64,000 nt of DNA, taken from contig CAKORR010000005.1 in the NCBI GenBank assembly GCA_934101595.1, positions 32,237 to 96,236 on the forward strand, read 5' to 3'. Each line of letters begins with the position of its first letter. The first letter of the stretch is position 1. The translations under genes were made by a program, and so were the position numbers. This document shows positions 9,464 through 16,622 of the stretch, piece by piece. Under the pieces are notes generated by a model, which was given only the letters and a program-made list of their open reading frames with translations, did no database searches and was not told the origin of the DNA. This DNA is from an uncultured Bacilli bacterium. GTDB taxonomy: Bacteria > Bacillota_I > Bacilli_A > RF39 > UBA660.

Positions 9464-9614
9464 AAGTTAACCTTTAGTCAAGTAGAGGTTAACTTTTAAT
9501 AGTTTTTTTACTCTACTTAAATTCTTCTCAGGGGCTACTCCCCTGAAACCCTGTATACCAGTTATTAAACCAAACAATTTGCTAAAAGCAAATTGCAAGG
9601 CCTACTAACTGGTT
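9464..9614. other. Hairpin-rich non-coding segment: candidate phage replication origin
   Basis: The segment between rep and the structural genes (9431-9622) holds four inverted repeats. AAGTTAACCT (9464-9473) pairs with AGGTTAACTT (9487-9496). TCAGGGG (9529-9535) pairs with CCCCTGA (9541-9547), an oddly GC-rich stem here. ACCAGTTA (9558-9565) pairs with TAACTGGT (9607-9614) and encloses CAATTTGC/GCAAATTG (9576-9583 and 9589-9596). Nested stems next to rep are typical of rolling-circle origins and packaging signals. The function is inferred. Confidence 0.55.
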
Positions 9615-9622
9615 CATAAATA

Positions 9623-9901
9623 TTAATCTGATATTCCAAGCATAGGTATCTTTTTTATGATCCACATCGTGATTTTGTAAATATGATCAAAATTAATTAT
9701 TACGATCGCAATAGGAATAACAACCTTTATCGTAGAAATAGGAACAAATATACCAAGCAATCCAACATTATCAAATATAATATCTAAAAATCCATTAATA
9801 CCAGATACAATCGATTCCGGAGCAGAAGGAATACTAGGAAGAACTCCGAAGATTGTTTTTATTAGAAATTTCAATAAATCTAAAATACTACTAATTATCA
9901 C
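9623..9901 (-). CDS. Hydrophobic minor coat-like protein (gVI-like position)
   Basis: A 92-residue, very hydrophobic protein with about three membrane segments and a short basic loop near the end (MWIIKKIPML). It follows the adsorption protein and overlaps it by 11 bases, the position of gVI in classical inoviruses. The start is a GTG with GGAGG 11 bases upstream, inside the preceding gene. No family motif is recognised; the role is inferred from size, hydrophobicity and order. Confidence 0.65.
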   Translation of the reverse strand: MIISSILDLLKFLIKTIFGVLPSIPSAPESIVSGINGFLDIIFDNVGLLGIFVPISTIKVVIPIAIVIINFDHIYKITMWIIKKIPMLGISD

Positions 9902-11078
9902 TATCTTGTCCTCCTACTATTTCTTTTTGCTTTTTCTTAGCTAAATTTATTAAACAAAAACCTATAAAACAATTTACAAAGATTTTATAAATATTATAAA
10001 TTTTGTTATAAGGTTCCTCCGTCCAATGCTCATTTATATAAAATTCTCTTTCTGCTACAATCTCACCAAAACTTCCTATTGAAATACTTGGTATGTGTAT
10101 CAATCCGTTTGTTGAGTCACTCAGATTTACAAATCTATTAAGAATACTTAATAACAGATCTAACGGATATAATAGTATCCCTAGTTTATCGTTAAAAAAG
10201 TCCCATAACTCATTAAAATAACTTGAGAAATATCCACTATCTGGAATAAATAAACTTTTTAGGCCGTTTATAATGCCGTCTAATAAAGTAGTAAAGAATC
10301 CACCTATCCGATCGCCTAGAGAAGTAAAGAAACCACTTATTCGATCACCAAGAGAACTGAAAAAACTACCAATTCTATCTCCAAGTTGACTAAAGAAATT
10401 ACCAATTGACCCGGCTAGATCAGAAAACCATGTACCAATTGAAGAAATACCGTCTTTTAATGATTGCCAAATACCTTTCCTGGTATTTTCACCCTCTTTC
10501 GTTTGTCTTATTAACTCTGCTTGTTGTTGTTGTCCAGCAGTATTTAGATTTGTGCTAGTACCAACACTTTGATTTAAAGTATTATAACCCATGTACCATG
10601 GACAACAGTTGTTATTATGAAGCGTGATAGTACAACTTGTTGTATCAAACCACGTGGTATCATTATCAAAATCACCAGAATCCTTGGCAGTCCATGTAAT
10701 AGTAAACAAATAAACTTCTCCGAACATCCATGTTGAGTTAGGCAACGGTGCTTGATATCCTAAATCTCTAACGGATACCGCTACATTATTACATCTACCA
10801 CCAGATAAAGTAAGTTCTCCACCGGCAACAACCATATAAACTTCATCTGTAAAGGTTTGCCCTACTCTGGCATCGGATGTATAGTCAGAAGCATTAACTG
10901 TGTAAGTTGGATAAACTTTAAACGTAAAATCATTAGAATTAATATTTACAAATGCTCCTCTTTCAATCTTTTGACCATTTGCATAAAATACTGATTCAGA
11001 TATTCTTGATGCGGCATTAACATTTGGCATAAATAAAATTGTTATAAACGTCGCAAAAATAAATAAAAATTTTCTCAT
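9891..11078 (-). CDS. Phage adsorption / tip protein (gIII-like)
   Basis: A 395-residue secreted protein. Residues 1-23 are a signal peptide (MRKFLFIFATFITILFMPNVNA). A beta-rich, cysteine-containing N-terminal domain (to about residue 165) is followed by a Q/T-rich linker. Around residues 225-270 there are four 11-residue repeats of the form GxFFxxLGDRI. A hydrophobic helix near the C-terminus is followed by a lysine cluster and would anchor it in the membrane before assembly. It overlaps its neighbours on both sides (an ATGA overlap with the gene at 11075). Size and layout are those of an inovirus receptor-binding protein. Confidence 0.75.
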   Translation of the reverse strand: MRKFLFIFATFITILFMPNVNAASRISESVFYANGQKIERGAFVNINSNDFTFKVYPTYTVNASDYTSDARVGQTFTDEVYMVVAGGELTLSGGRCNNVAVSVRDLGYQAPLPNSTWMFGEVYLFTITWTAKDSGDFDNDTTWFDTTSCTITLHNNNCCPWYMGYNTLNQSVGTSTNLNTAGQQQQAELIRQTKEGENTRKGIWQSLKDGISSIGTWFSDLAGSIGNFFSQLGDRIGSFFSSLGDRISGFFTSLGDRIGGFFTTLLDGIINGLKSLFIPDSGYFSSYFNELWDFFNDKLGILLYPLDLLLSILNRFVNLSDSTNGLIHIPSISIGSFGEIVAEREFYINEHWTEEPYNKIYNIYKIFVNCFIGFCLINLAKKKQKEIVGGQDSDN

Positions 11079-11584
11079 ACTTTTTTACCACCTTTCATAG
11101 GAAAACACCATTTTAAAAATAACATCATTATGATTAATCCCATAAAAACAGGTATCATATAAAAATCATTTTTATCTAAATTGTAAGATATGTTATGATC
11201 ATTATTAGTTTTAGTAATATATTCTTGTTTTGCTAATATATTTGGAAATATAGAATTCTTGGCATTTGAATAAATAAATTCATAAGAATCTACCGATACT
11301 GAGTGCTCGCCCTCACTAAATACAATTCTTTCACCATTCGCAGCGTTTCTGCTTGCACTTTTTGAATTAACACTTATTTTTAAACTATTTCCAGGTATAG
11401 CAAAATTGTATCCGTTTGCAGTTATCTCTGAATTTGACAAAATGACATAAAAATCATAATAATCATTTGAATAAGTACCGGATATGTTTGTATAAGTATA
11501 GGCGATATAATGAGTATAATCACCTTGTAAAATATAAGTATCTATTATGTTTTTTAGATAAGTATACTCCGAATCACTAAACAT
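11075..11584 (-). CDS. Phage structural protein with C-terminal anchor
   Basis: A 169-residue protein. The first 140 residues are polar and rich in Tyr, Ser and Asn, suggesting a beta-rich exposed domain. A single transmembrane helix (MIPVFMGLIIMMLFLKW) sits near the end, followed by a basic MKGGKKV tail. There is no N-terminal signal peptide. It is translationally coupled on both sides: its start overlaps the stop of the 47-residue gene and its stop overlaps the start of the adsorption gene. The role is unknown, probably a minor virion or assembly protein. Confidence 0.6.
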   Translation of the reverse strand: MFSDSEYTYLKNIIDTYILQGDYTHYIAYTYTNISGTYSNDYYDFYVILSNSEITANGYNFAIPGNSLKISVNSKSASRNAANGERIVFSEGEHSVSVDSYEFIYSNAKNSIFPNILAKQEYITKTNNDHNISYNLDKNDFYMIPVFMGLIIMMLFLKWCFPMKGGKKV

Positions 11585-11727
11585 TAGAAAGTAATCTCCT
11601 TACCAAAAACAAAACTAACAAATATACCAACTACTTTTTGAACGATCATAAAAATTAAAGCAATTGGAAACGCTAATGCCATACAATTAACTAACAGGTC
11701 TATAACACATTGATAATTCACTTCCAT
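11584..11727 (-). CDS. 47-residue membrane protein nested at the end of zot
   Basis: A short gene with one long hydrophobic stretch (about residues 16-42) between MEVNYQC and GKEITF. GGTGGGA stands before the ATG. It starts inside the end of the Zot-like gene in another frame and its stop overlaps the next start (TAATG). The tight coupling on both sides supports real translation. It could be a minor coat protein or supply the membrane part missing from the Zot-like ATPase. Confidence 0.65.
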   Translation of the reverse strand: MEVNYQCVIDLLVNCMALAFPIALIFMIVQKVVGIFVSFVFGKEITF

Positions 11728-12430
11728 AAATTCCCACCTTCTTTTCTTCCTCTGCGACAAAATTATTTTGTTGTATTACGTGATATGTATCATATCTGCC
11801 ATAATACTTTGGCGTATGTAACCACATAAACCTTTTTTTAACTGAACCTTTTAAATTTGTTCCGTTATCATTATTATCAATTGAATCTCGATCAACTAAT
11901 TTATTAAGTTGTACAAATCCGAAAAGATTTTTACACAAAATTACGCTAGAAAACTGTTCTCTTAATGGTTTAGCCATACGACCAAACACTTGACTTGTAG
12001 CAACTATATGTTTACGTTGTTTTCTTTGCTGAGATATTTGAACCATAACATCAGGATTAATATTTTTTGATTGCAAAGAGTTAAAATACAATTGTATTTC
12101 ATCTATAAGATAAATTACGCCATATTCACCGTTAGAATATCTCGACAAATCATCAGAATTAGCGAAAAAAAATACTCTCTTATCATCAAAAGGAAAGTTC
12201 TCTAATTTTAAATTGGTTACTAACAATGCTTTTGGATACATTTTTAATAGATTTTCAACATAATTAACCGCCGATAATGTTTTTCCAGTACCTTGTGCAC
12301 CTGTAAATACTATCAATCCGTCAGGTTTAAAATAATCCGGGTGCTCTTTGGCAAATTTAATCTTATATTTACACCATTGATATAATCTGAATGGATTTAA
12401 ACTCTCTCTACAAGCTTCATAACTAATCAT
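11687..12430 (-). CDS. Zot-like inovirus assembly ATPase (gI-like)
   Basis: This ATPase drives filamentous phage extrusion. Walker A is FTGAQGTGKT near residue 45 and Walker B is VIYLIDEIQLYF near residue 105. QQRKQRKHIVATSQVFGR follows, as usual in Zot/gI proteins. At 247 residues it is short: there is no transmembrane helix and no extracytoplasmic domain after the ATPase, unlike Ff gI. It is coupled to the 42-residue gene upstream (8-base overlap) and to the 47-residue membrane protein downstream, which may stand in for the missing anchor. Confidence 0.85.
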   Translation of the reverse strand: MISYEACRESLNPFRLYQWCKYKIKFAKEHPDYFKPDGLIVFTGAQGTGKTLSAVNYVENLLKMYPKALLVTNLKLENFPFDDKRVFFFANSDDLSRYSNGEYGVIYLIDEIQLYFNSLQSKNINPDVMVQISQQRKQRKHIVATSQVFGRMAKPLREQFSSVILCKNLFGFVQLNKLVDRDSIDNNDNGTNLKGSVKKRFMWLHTPKYYGRYDTYHVIQQNNFVAEEEKKVGIYGSELSMCYRPVS

Positions 12431-12551
12431 TAGATACCTTTTTAAATAACCTTTTGAATATTTTTACTAACCAATTAATTAATTTACTTATTGCTTTATT
12501 TAAACAAATCATAATTACGTATATACTTATAAAACCAATAATTTTTTCCAT
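12423..12551 (-). CDS. 42-residue membrane protein (minor coat-like)
   Basis: MEKIIGF is followed by a hydrophobic helix to about residue 30, then a strongly basic end (KIFKRLFKKVSND). GGAG lies 10 bases before the ATG, and its stop overlaps the zot start. A short helix with a basic C-terminus is the shape of small inovirus capsid proteins. It lies just downstream of the coat terminator. Confidence 0.65.
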   Translation of the reverse strand: MEKIIGFISIYVIMICLNKAISKLINWLVKIFKRLFKKVSND

Positions 12552-12578
12552 TATTTATCATCTCCTATTATTTCTTTT

Positions 12579-12602
12579 AAAAAAAAGGGGCATAAATACC
12601 CC
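12579..12602 (-). terminator. Intrinsic terminator after the major coat gene
   Basis: Read on the minus strand, GGGG (12602-12599) and CCCC (12590-12587) close a short hairpin followed by eight Ts (12586-12579). It lies 6 bases after the coat gene, so it should limit transcription into the zot and adsorption genes. Confidence 0.75.
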
Positions 12603-12607
12603 GTGTT

Positions 12608-12814
12608 TTAAATCGTAAGTTTTCCTTTAGATACTGCTGAAGTAAAGGCTTTAATCGCTTTACGAACACCAAGCCACATTAAGAAAAAAACAATACCTAC
12701 TCCAACTACACTTGCCAATACTGCTAATACTTGTGCGGGAGTAATTGATCCAGTTAATGCAGTTATAAATCCGCTAAAATCAACTTGATTTGTTGTTGAT
12801 GGTGTGCTGTCCAT
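12608..12814 (-). CDS. Major coat protein (gVIII-like)
   Basis: A 68-residue protein with a polar N-terminal segment, a glycine/valine/alanine-rich membrane helix (about residues 30-50) and a basic end (VRKAIKAFTSAVSKGKLTI). This tripartite acidic/hydrophobic/basic design is that of filamentous phage major coat proteins; a cleavable leader is not obvious. It has a strong AAAGGAGA site and a following terminator, as expected for the most abundant virion protein. The identification rests on design and context. Confidence 0.78.
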   Translation of the reverse strand: MDSTPSTTNQVDFSGFITALTGSITPAQVLAVLASVVGVGIVFFLMWLGVRKAIKAFTSAVSKGKLTI

Positions 12815-12828
12815 TAGAATTCTCCTTT

Positions 12829-13086
12829 CTATAATTTATCTAAAAAGGAAATTAATTTCCTAATTAGTCTTTTTTTAAAACTATAATTTGCACTTATACA
12901 CTTATCTACATACTTTCTGAGTGTTTCATAATCATAAAATACTTTCTGATCATAAAAATAAATGTGAGATATACATACTACTCCTTGTAAATTACAATGC
13001 CCGATTTGTGGTGATGTTAGAAATTGCAAATAATTTGTCTTGAAATATCCATGTTTTGTGTTAAAGTAACAAGTTATACGTTTCAT
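12829..13086 (-). CDS. Small basic phage protein of unknown function
   Basis: An 85-residue protein, basic and rich in Tyr, Cys and His in its first half (MKRITCYFNTKHGYFKTNYL), ending in a lysine-rich helix (KKRLIRKLISFLDKL). It starts within the stop of the preceding gene (TAATG), so the two are coupled. I do not recognise the family. Its place before the coat gene, next to the candidate ssDNA-binding protein, suggests a DNA-handling or regulatory role, which is inference. Confidence 0.55.
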   Translation of the reverse strand: MKRITCYFNTKHGYFKTNYLQFLTSPQIGHCNLQGVVCISHIYFYDQKVFYDYETLRKYVDKCISANYSFKKRLIRKLISFLDKL

Positions 13087-13376
13087 TACTTACCTACTCT
13101 TATGTCTGTAAGTTTTAAATATTTACGCAATGGATTTGATGGATAACTTACTTCATCAAAAGTAAATATACAATTATTTAATATGAAGCTTTTATCTATC
13201 TTTTGAAATAGCTCTAAATCATCGCAAAAATATGATAATTCGGAGTATCCCTTAAACTTATCCGTATTCTGAAAAGAGTTCTCATCGCTTAGGATATATC
13301 CTATTCTTAGCTTGTCTTTGTTTGTTTTCTTATCAGTATACTTTAACACGTTTAGAATTATTGCATGTAATTCCAC
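13086..13376 (-). CDS. Candidate phage single-strand DNA-binding protein (gV-like)
   Basis: A 96-residue protein with alternating strands and a charged middle (LKYTDKKTNKDKLRIGYIL), an OB-fold-like pattern, and a conserved-looking end (NPLRKYLKLTDIRVGK). It is the first gene of the phage operon, directly after the operator region. Size and position fit an inovirus gV protein, which coats the single-stranded genome before assembly. No sequence motif proves it. AGGAGG precedes the ATG. Confidence 0.5.
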   Translation of the reverse strand: MELHAIILNVLKYTDKKTNKDKLRIGYILSDENSFQNTDKFKGYSELSYFCDDLELFQKIDKSFILNNCIFTFDEVSYPSNPLRKYLKLTDIRVGK

Positions 13377-13415
13377 TTTGTATACCTCCTCTCATAAAAA
13401 TAAATAAATTGTTGC

Positions 13416-13510
13416 GAATACAAATGCTATCATCTGTATGAATACATAATAATACAAATACAATCAACATGCAAGTATAAAATGAATACAATTGATAATA
13501 AAATAAATAC
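13416..13510. promoter_or_regulatory. Divergent control region with six AATAC repeats
   Basis: The space between the repressor (+) and the phage operon (-) carries AATAC at 13417, 13441, 13451, 13457, 13485 and 13506, all on the same strand. One copy lies in the partial palindrome GTATGAATAC (13436-13445). Clustered short repeats are the usual target of ribbon-helix-helix repressors such as the one encoded at 13526. Confidence 0.55.
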
Positions 13511-13525
13511 AGAGGTGAAAAAGTA

Positions 13526-13678
13526 ATGAATAACGTTATAATTACAGTAAGAACAAGCGAAGAAATAAAAAAAGAATTGGATAGACTAGCTTTAGAAGAT
13601 AATAGAAGTTTAAATAATTATATAGTAAATATTTTAATCAAACACATAGAAGAAAAATCTAAAGAAAGCAAAAAATAG
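13526..13678 (+). CDS. Ribbon-helix-helix (Arc/CopG-type) phage repressor
   Basis: A 50-residue protein. An N-terminal strand (NNVIITVRTS) is followed by two helices (EEIKKELDRLALEDN, then SLNNYIVNILIKHIEE), the Arc/CopG/MetJ DNA-binding fold. AGAGGTGA lies before the ATG. It is the only plus-strand gene in the prophage and is divergent from the operon, the standard position for a lysogeny repressor. The repeats in the space between are its likely target. Confidence 0.75.
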   Translation: MNNVIITVRTSEEIKKELDRLALEDNRSLNNYIVNILIKHIEEKSKESKK

Positions 13679-13775
13679 CCATTTTAGGCTATTACGAACG
13701 CAAAAACACAAAAACTAGTATAATTATACTAGTTTTATCATAATGTTGCTCTATGAGGCTAAAAATAGCCTTTTT
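13674..13775. other. Three hairpins between the repressor and the right junction
   Basis: AATAGCC/GGCTATT (13674-13680, 13687-13693) overlaps the repressor stop. It is followed by a perfect 26-bp palindrome (13711-13736, core CTAGTATAATTATACTAG). Last comes GGCTA/TAGCC (13757-13761, 13766-13770) followed by six Ts. At least one is a terminator. Stacked hairpins in an inovirus intergenic region are also where packaging signals lie. Confidence 0.6.
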
Positions 13776-13795
13776 TAATATATGTTATGTTAACT
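13768..13795 (+). other. Prophage right junction (half-dif)
   Basis: The XerC-side arm is GCCTTTTTTAA (13768-13778), a poor match to dif, while centre TATATG (13779-13784) and XerD arm TTATGTTAACT (13785-13795) are identical to the left site. The degenerate arm is phage-derived, so this junction should be a weaker Xer substrate. Confidence 0.8.
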
Positions 13796-14394
13796 TACAA
13801 ATTATCTATAAATGCTTTGAATAACCTACGACTAATTAAATCATCTGTATCCTCTGGATGCCATTCTACCCCAATAAAGAAAGAATGATTTTTATCTTCG
13901 ATAGCCTCTATAACGTTATCATTAGCTATGCCAACAACATTTAAATTCGTATTCTTTATGATATCATTATGTCTTGAATTAGTTTTAAATGTTTCTTTTC
14001 TAATATATTTATATAATTTACTGTCTTTATTTAAAGACACTTCATGAACATACTTTTTGATCGACTTATGATTTCCTTGTTTTAAGGCGCATACAGAGCC
14101 ATTAAACGCTAAAGCCATCTCTTGCATGCCCAAGCATATTCCTAAGACAGGAATGCCTAATTTGTGGGTATATTTAATGATTTCAATATCTTTATTATTT
14201 ATTCCATCACCACCAGGTAAAATAATACCATCACAAGTGTTTAAAACACTATATATTTTATTTAAATGATTATTAGTGATAATACCTATAATTTCCACAT
14301 TAAAATATTTTAAACGCTTGATTACACTGTCTCTTACATAGTGTTTTAAAACTCCATTTGCTTCCTCTCTTAACAAAACCCCTACTCTTTTCAT
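13795..14394 (-). CDS. Class I glutamine amidotransferase (peptidase C26, PuuD-like)
   Basis: Family members hydrolyse gamma-glutamyl amides. The oxyanion segment ILPGGDG (about residue 65), the nucleophile in GICLGMQ (about residue 95) and the catalytic His/Glu in VEWHPED (about residue 180) are present. NSRHND is also a family feature. ATG 14394 follows AAGGAAA. The stop codon overlaps the XerD arm of the right prophage junction, so this is the host gene next to dif on that side. Substrate unknown. Confidence 0.88.
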   Translation of the reverse strand: MKRVGVLLREEANGVLKHYVRDSVIKRLKYFNVEIIGIITNNHLNKIYSVLNTCDGIILPGGDGINNKDIEIIKYTHKLGIPVLGICLGMQEMALAFNGSVCALKQGNHKSIKKYVHEVSLNKDSKLYKYIRKETFKTNSRHNDIIKNTNLNVVGIANDNVIEAIEDKNHSFFIGVEWHPEDTDDLISRRLFKAFIDNL

Positions 14395-14404
14395 TATTTC
14401 CTTT

Positions 14405-14709
14405 CTAAAATGCAAATACATTTATTAATGTAATTATAACTCCTATTAATAAACCATATAATAATATCTTGTCCTCATTATATTTTTTTGCTTCAGGAAG
14501 TATTTCATGTATGGACAAAGTTATCATTATTCCGGCAACTAATATCAGAATTATACTAATTGATAAATTATTAATATAATTTTTTAAAAATATATAAGAT
14601 AATATTGCACCTAGTGGTTCAGCCAAGCTTGATATAAATACTAATTTTAGAGCCTTTTTACGACTATTAGTAGCATAATAAACTGGTATTGCAATACCTA
14701 TTCCCTCAG
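14405..14709 (-). pseudogene. ZIP metal transporter, C-terminal fragment
   Basis: The fragment carries the last helices of a ZIP-family divalent metal transporter, beginning GIGIAIPVYYATNSRKK and continuing through SSLAEPLGA. It continues exactly where the N-terminal fragment at 17553-18006 breaks off. The two were separated by the serine-recombinase element. A new ATG just inside the element could start about 103 residues, but these lack the main metal-binding helices. Confidence 0.88.
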
Positions 14710-14740
14710 ATTGCATTCGTTAAGCAACACATATATAGAA

Positions 14741-16315
14741 TTAAAACTTTTTGAAGTTAAAAAATATATCAACACATCCATTCTCATGTATAGAAATTTT
14801 TTTAATCAGTTTCAAAACTAAATCCCTACTTGGATACTTATCCTTAAATGATAGAACCTCTTCTTGTAATGATTTAAAGATATTTTTACTTTTATTTATT
14901 TTTTCTAAATAACAATTGATCTCACTTAATTTTTCTTTTTTTGCCAAAATATCTTTGTTAAATTTGGTCTCTATCCTTTGGTACATATCTTCATTTATTT
15001 TATTCTGTAATTTATCAATGTACATATTATCCAAGTTATTTTTAATATTATCTATCTCAAACTCTAATTTATTTTTTATCTTATTATAAGAGGATAGTAT
15101 ATCGTTATTTTTATATTTTTTTAATACTTCTTTATCTAGTATTTTATTATTTACCATATATATTATTTTTTTTATTTCGTTAACTACACCTAGTTCTAAA
15201 TTGTCATAATCAAAACCATGAGCGGTGCATAATCTAGGACTCTTATTATATTTTCGATAATAATTACATACCGTAGTACTTTTTCCATTGGCCCTTCTCG
15301 CTCTAATTCCAATATTATGGCCACAATCAGCACATCTTAGTAAGCCATCTAATAAAAACATTTCTTTTTTATCATTTCTTTGATGTTGATTTGGTAATAA
15401 TTGTTGAACTCTATCAAATGTTTCTTTATTAATAATAGCGTCATGTGTATTTTTAACTATTACCCATTCTTCTTTAGGATTGCAAATTATTTTACGGTAT
15501 TTATAACTTAGTCTAGAACGCTTATTTTGAACTAAATCTCCAGTATATAATCTATTTTGCAATATTTTTTTTATAGTAGTATTGCACCAGTACCCTAAAA
15601 TATTTCCATTTTTTCCAGATCTTATAAAATTTCTGTTTCTAGTTATAGAAAATGTGGGTATATTCTCACTATTTAATATATCTCTTATTTTATTAATTCT
15701 TATACCATTGGTAAACATATCAAATATTCTTTTAACAATTGGTGATTCAATTTCGTCTTTTACTAGATGATTCTTATTATTTGGATCGGTTTTATAACCA
15801 AAAGGGGGACATCCCCCTACCCATTTGCCTTCACATTGCATAGTATGCAGTGCTGTTCTAATTTTTTTTGATAAATCTTTCGCATACATATCATTTAATA
15901 TTGCTTTAAATGGTGCAATGTCATTATTAGAATTATCTAAAAAAGTATCTATATTATCTGTTAAGGCAACATACCTAATATTATGAGCAGGAAACCATTT
16001 TTCTATATATTCACCAGTACCAATGTAATCTCTTGATAATCGTGATAAATCTTTAGTAATAACCATATTTACCCTTTTATTCTCAATGTCTTTTAACATT
16101 CTTTTAAAATTAGGTCTATCAAAATTAGTACCTGTAAACCCATCATCAACATATATATCAACTAAAGTATATCCTTTTTCCTTTACGTAATTAGTTAATA
16201 ATATTTTTTGATTTTGAATACTTTCACTTTCCCCTAAATTATCATCTTCTTTAGATAACCTTATATAGATTGCTACCAAGTATTCTTTTACTATATTTTT
16301 TAAAACATTATACAT
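14741..16315 (-). CDS. Large serine recombinase (TnpX/resolvase family)
   Basis: It catalyses integration and excision through a serine-DNA intermediate. The resolvase domain starts at about residue 13, with the nucleophile in YIRLSKED, then DDGFTGTNFDRP and TKDLSRLSRDY. A recombinase domain follows (GGCPPFGYK to about residue 300). The zinc ribbon has CADCGHNIG with a later Cys pair, and a coiled coil (about 415-490) precedes the end. At 524 residues it is full length. AAGGAGG precedes the ATG. It lies at the left end of the element, next to one attachment junction. Confidence 0.95.
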   Translation of the reverse strand: MYNVLKNIVKEYLVAIYIRLSKEDDNLGESESIQNQKILLTNYVKEKGYTLVDIYVDDGFTGTNFDRPNFKRMLKDIENKRVNMVITKDLSRLSRDYIGTGEYIEKWFPAHNIRYVALTDNIDTFLDNSNNDIAPFKAILNDMYAKDLSKKIRTALHTMQCEGKWVGGCPPFGYKTDPNNKNHLVKDEIESPIVKRIFDMFTNGIRINKIRDILNSENIPTFSITRNRNFIRSGKNGNILGYWCNTTIKKILQNRLYTGDLVQNKRSRLSYKYRKIICNPKEEWVIVKNTHDAIINKETFDRVQQLLPNQHQRNDKKEMFLLDGLLRCADCGHNIGIRARRANGKSTTVCNYYRKYNKSPRLCTAHGFDYDNLELGVVNEIKKIIYMVNNKILDKEVLKKYKNNDILSSYNKIKNKLEFEIDNIKNNLDNMYIDKLQNKINEDMYQRIETKFNKDILAKKEKLSEINCYLEKINKSKNIFKSLQEEVLSFKDKYPSRDLVLKLIKKISIHENGCVDIFFNFKKF

Positions 16316-16356
16316 TTTTCCTCCTTGATTATTAGGAATATAATAATTGACTATGG

Positions 16357-16500
16357 TTATAAAAGCACATTGTAATCATAATGTAAGCCCACTTCTTTTT
16401 GATTTTTTAAATAATTTATGAAAGCTTCGACTAATAAAGTTTCTATTTTTTCATTATCATTATCATAAAATAAATTATATTTTAATTCCTTGGTTATAAT
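16357..16500 (-). CDS. Possible 46-47 residue ORF with a non-ATG start
   Basis: An open frame with no ATG/GTG/TTG near its beginning but a perfect GGAGG (16505-16509) placed 4 bases before ATT and 7 bases before ATA. The product would read KELKYNLFYDNDNEKIETLL, then end HYDYNVLL. It is acidic and probably helical. The frame is closed upstream by a stop. It lies upstream of the recombinase in the same direction. If translated, its weak start would keep expression low. Tentative. Confidence 0.35.
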   Translation of the reverse strand: MITKELKYNLFYDNDNEKIETLLVEAFINYLKNQKEVGLHYDYNVLL

Positions 16501-16622
16501 AGCGCCTCCCTTTTTGTGATCTAATTAAATTTATGAAAAAACATGCCTATTTATTTATAAAACAAAAAATAGACTATTAGATTAATCTATGTTACAATAA
16601 CTTGTATAAGGAGGTTTTTGTT

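Larger units (their letters stand above)
8616..13796. mobile_element. Inovirus (filamentous phage) prophage integrated at dif
   Basis: The bounding direct repeat is aatatatgttatgttaactt plus one 5' t, at 8616-8636 and 13776-13796, giving a 5,160-bp unit. Inside are an HUH replication initiator, a candidate single-strand DNA-binding protein, a 68-residue coat protein, a Zot-like ATPase, a signal-peptide adsorption protein, several tiny membrane proteins and a ribbon-helix-helix repressor. There is no integrase or transposase, which fits capture of host XerC/XerD at dif. No secretin gene is present, as expected for a host without an outer membrane. The reading frames look intact, so it could be active. 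Confidence 0.9.

Noticed and set aside
14741..16315. Possibility that the serine recombinase integrated the inovirus
   Set aside because: It lies outside the prophage repeats and has its own insertion junctions in the ZIP gene; the phage is explained by Xer at dif.
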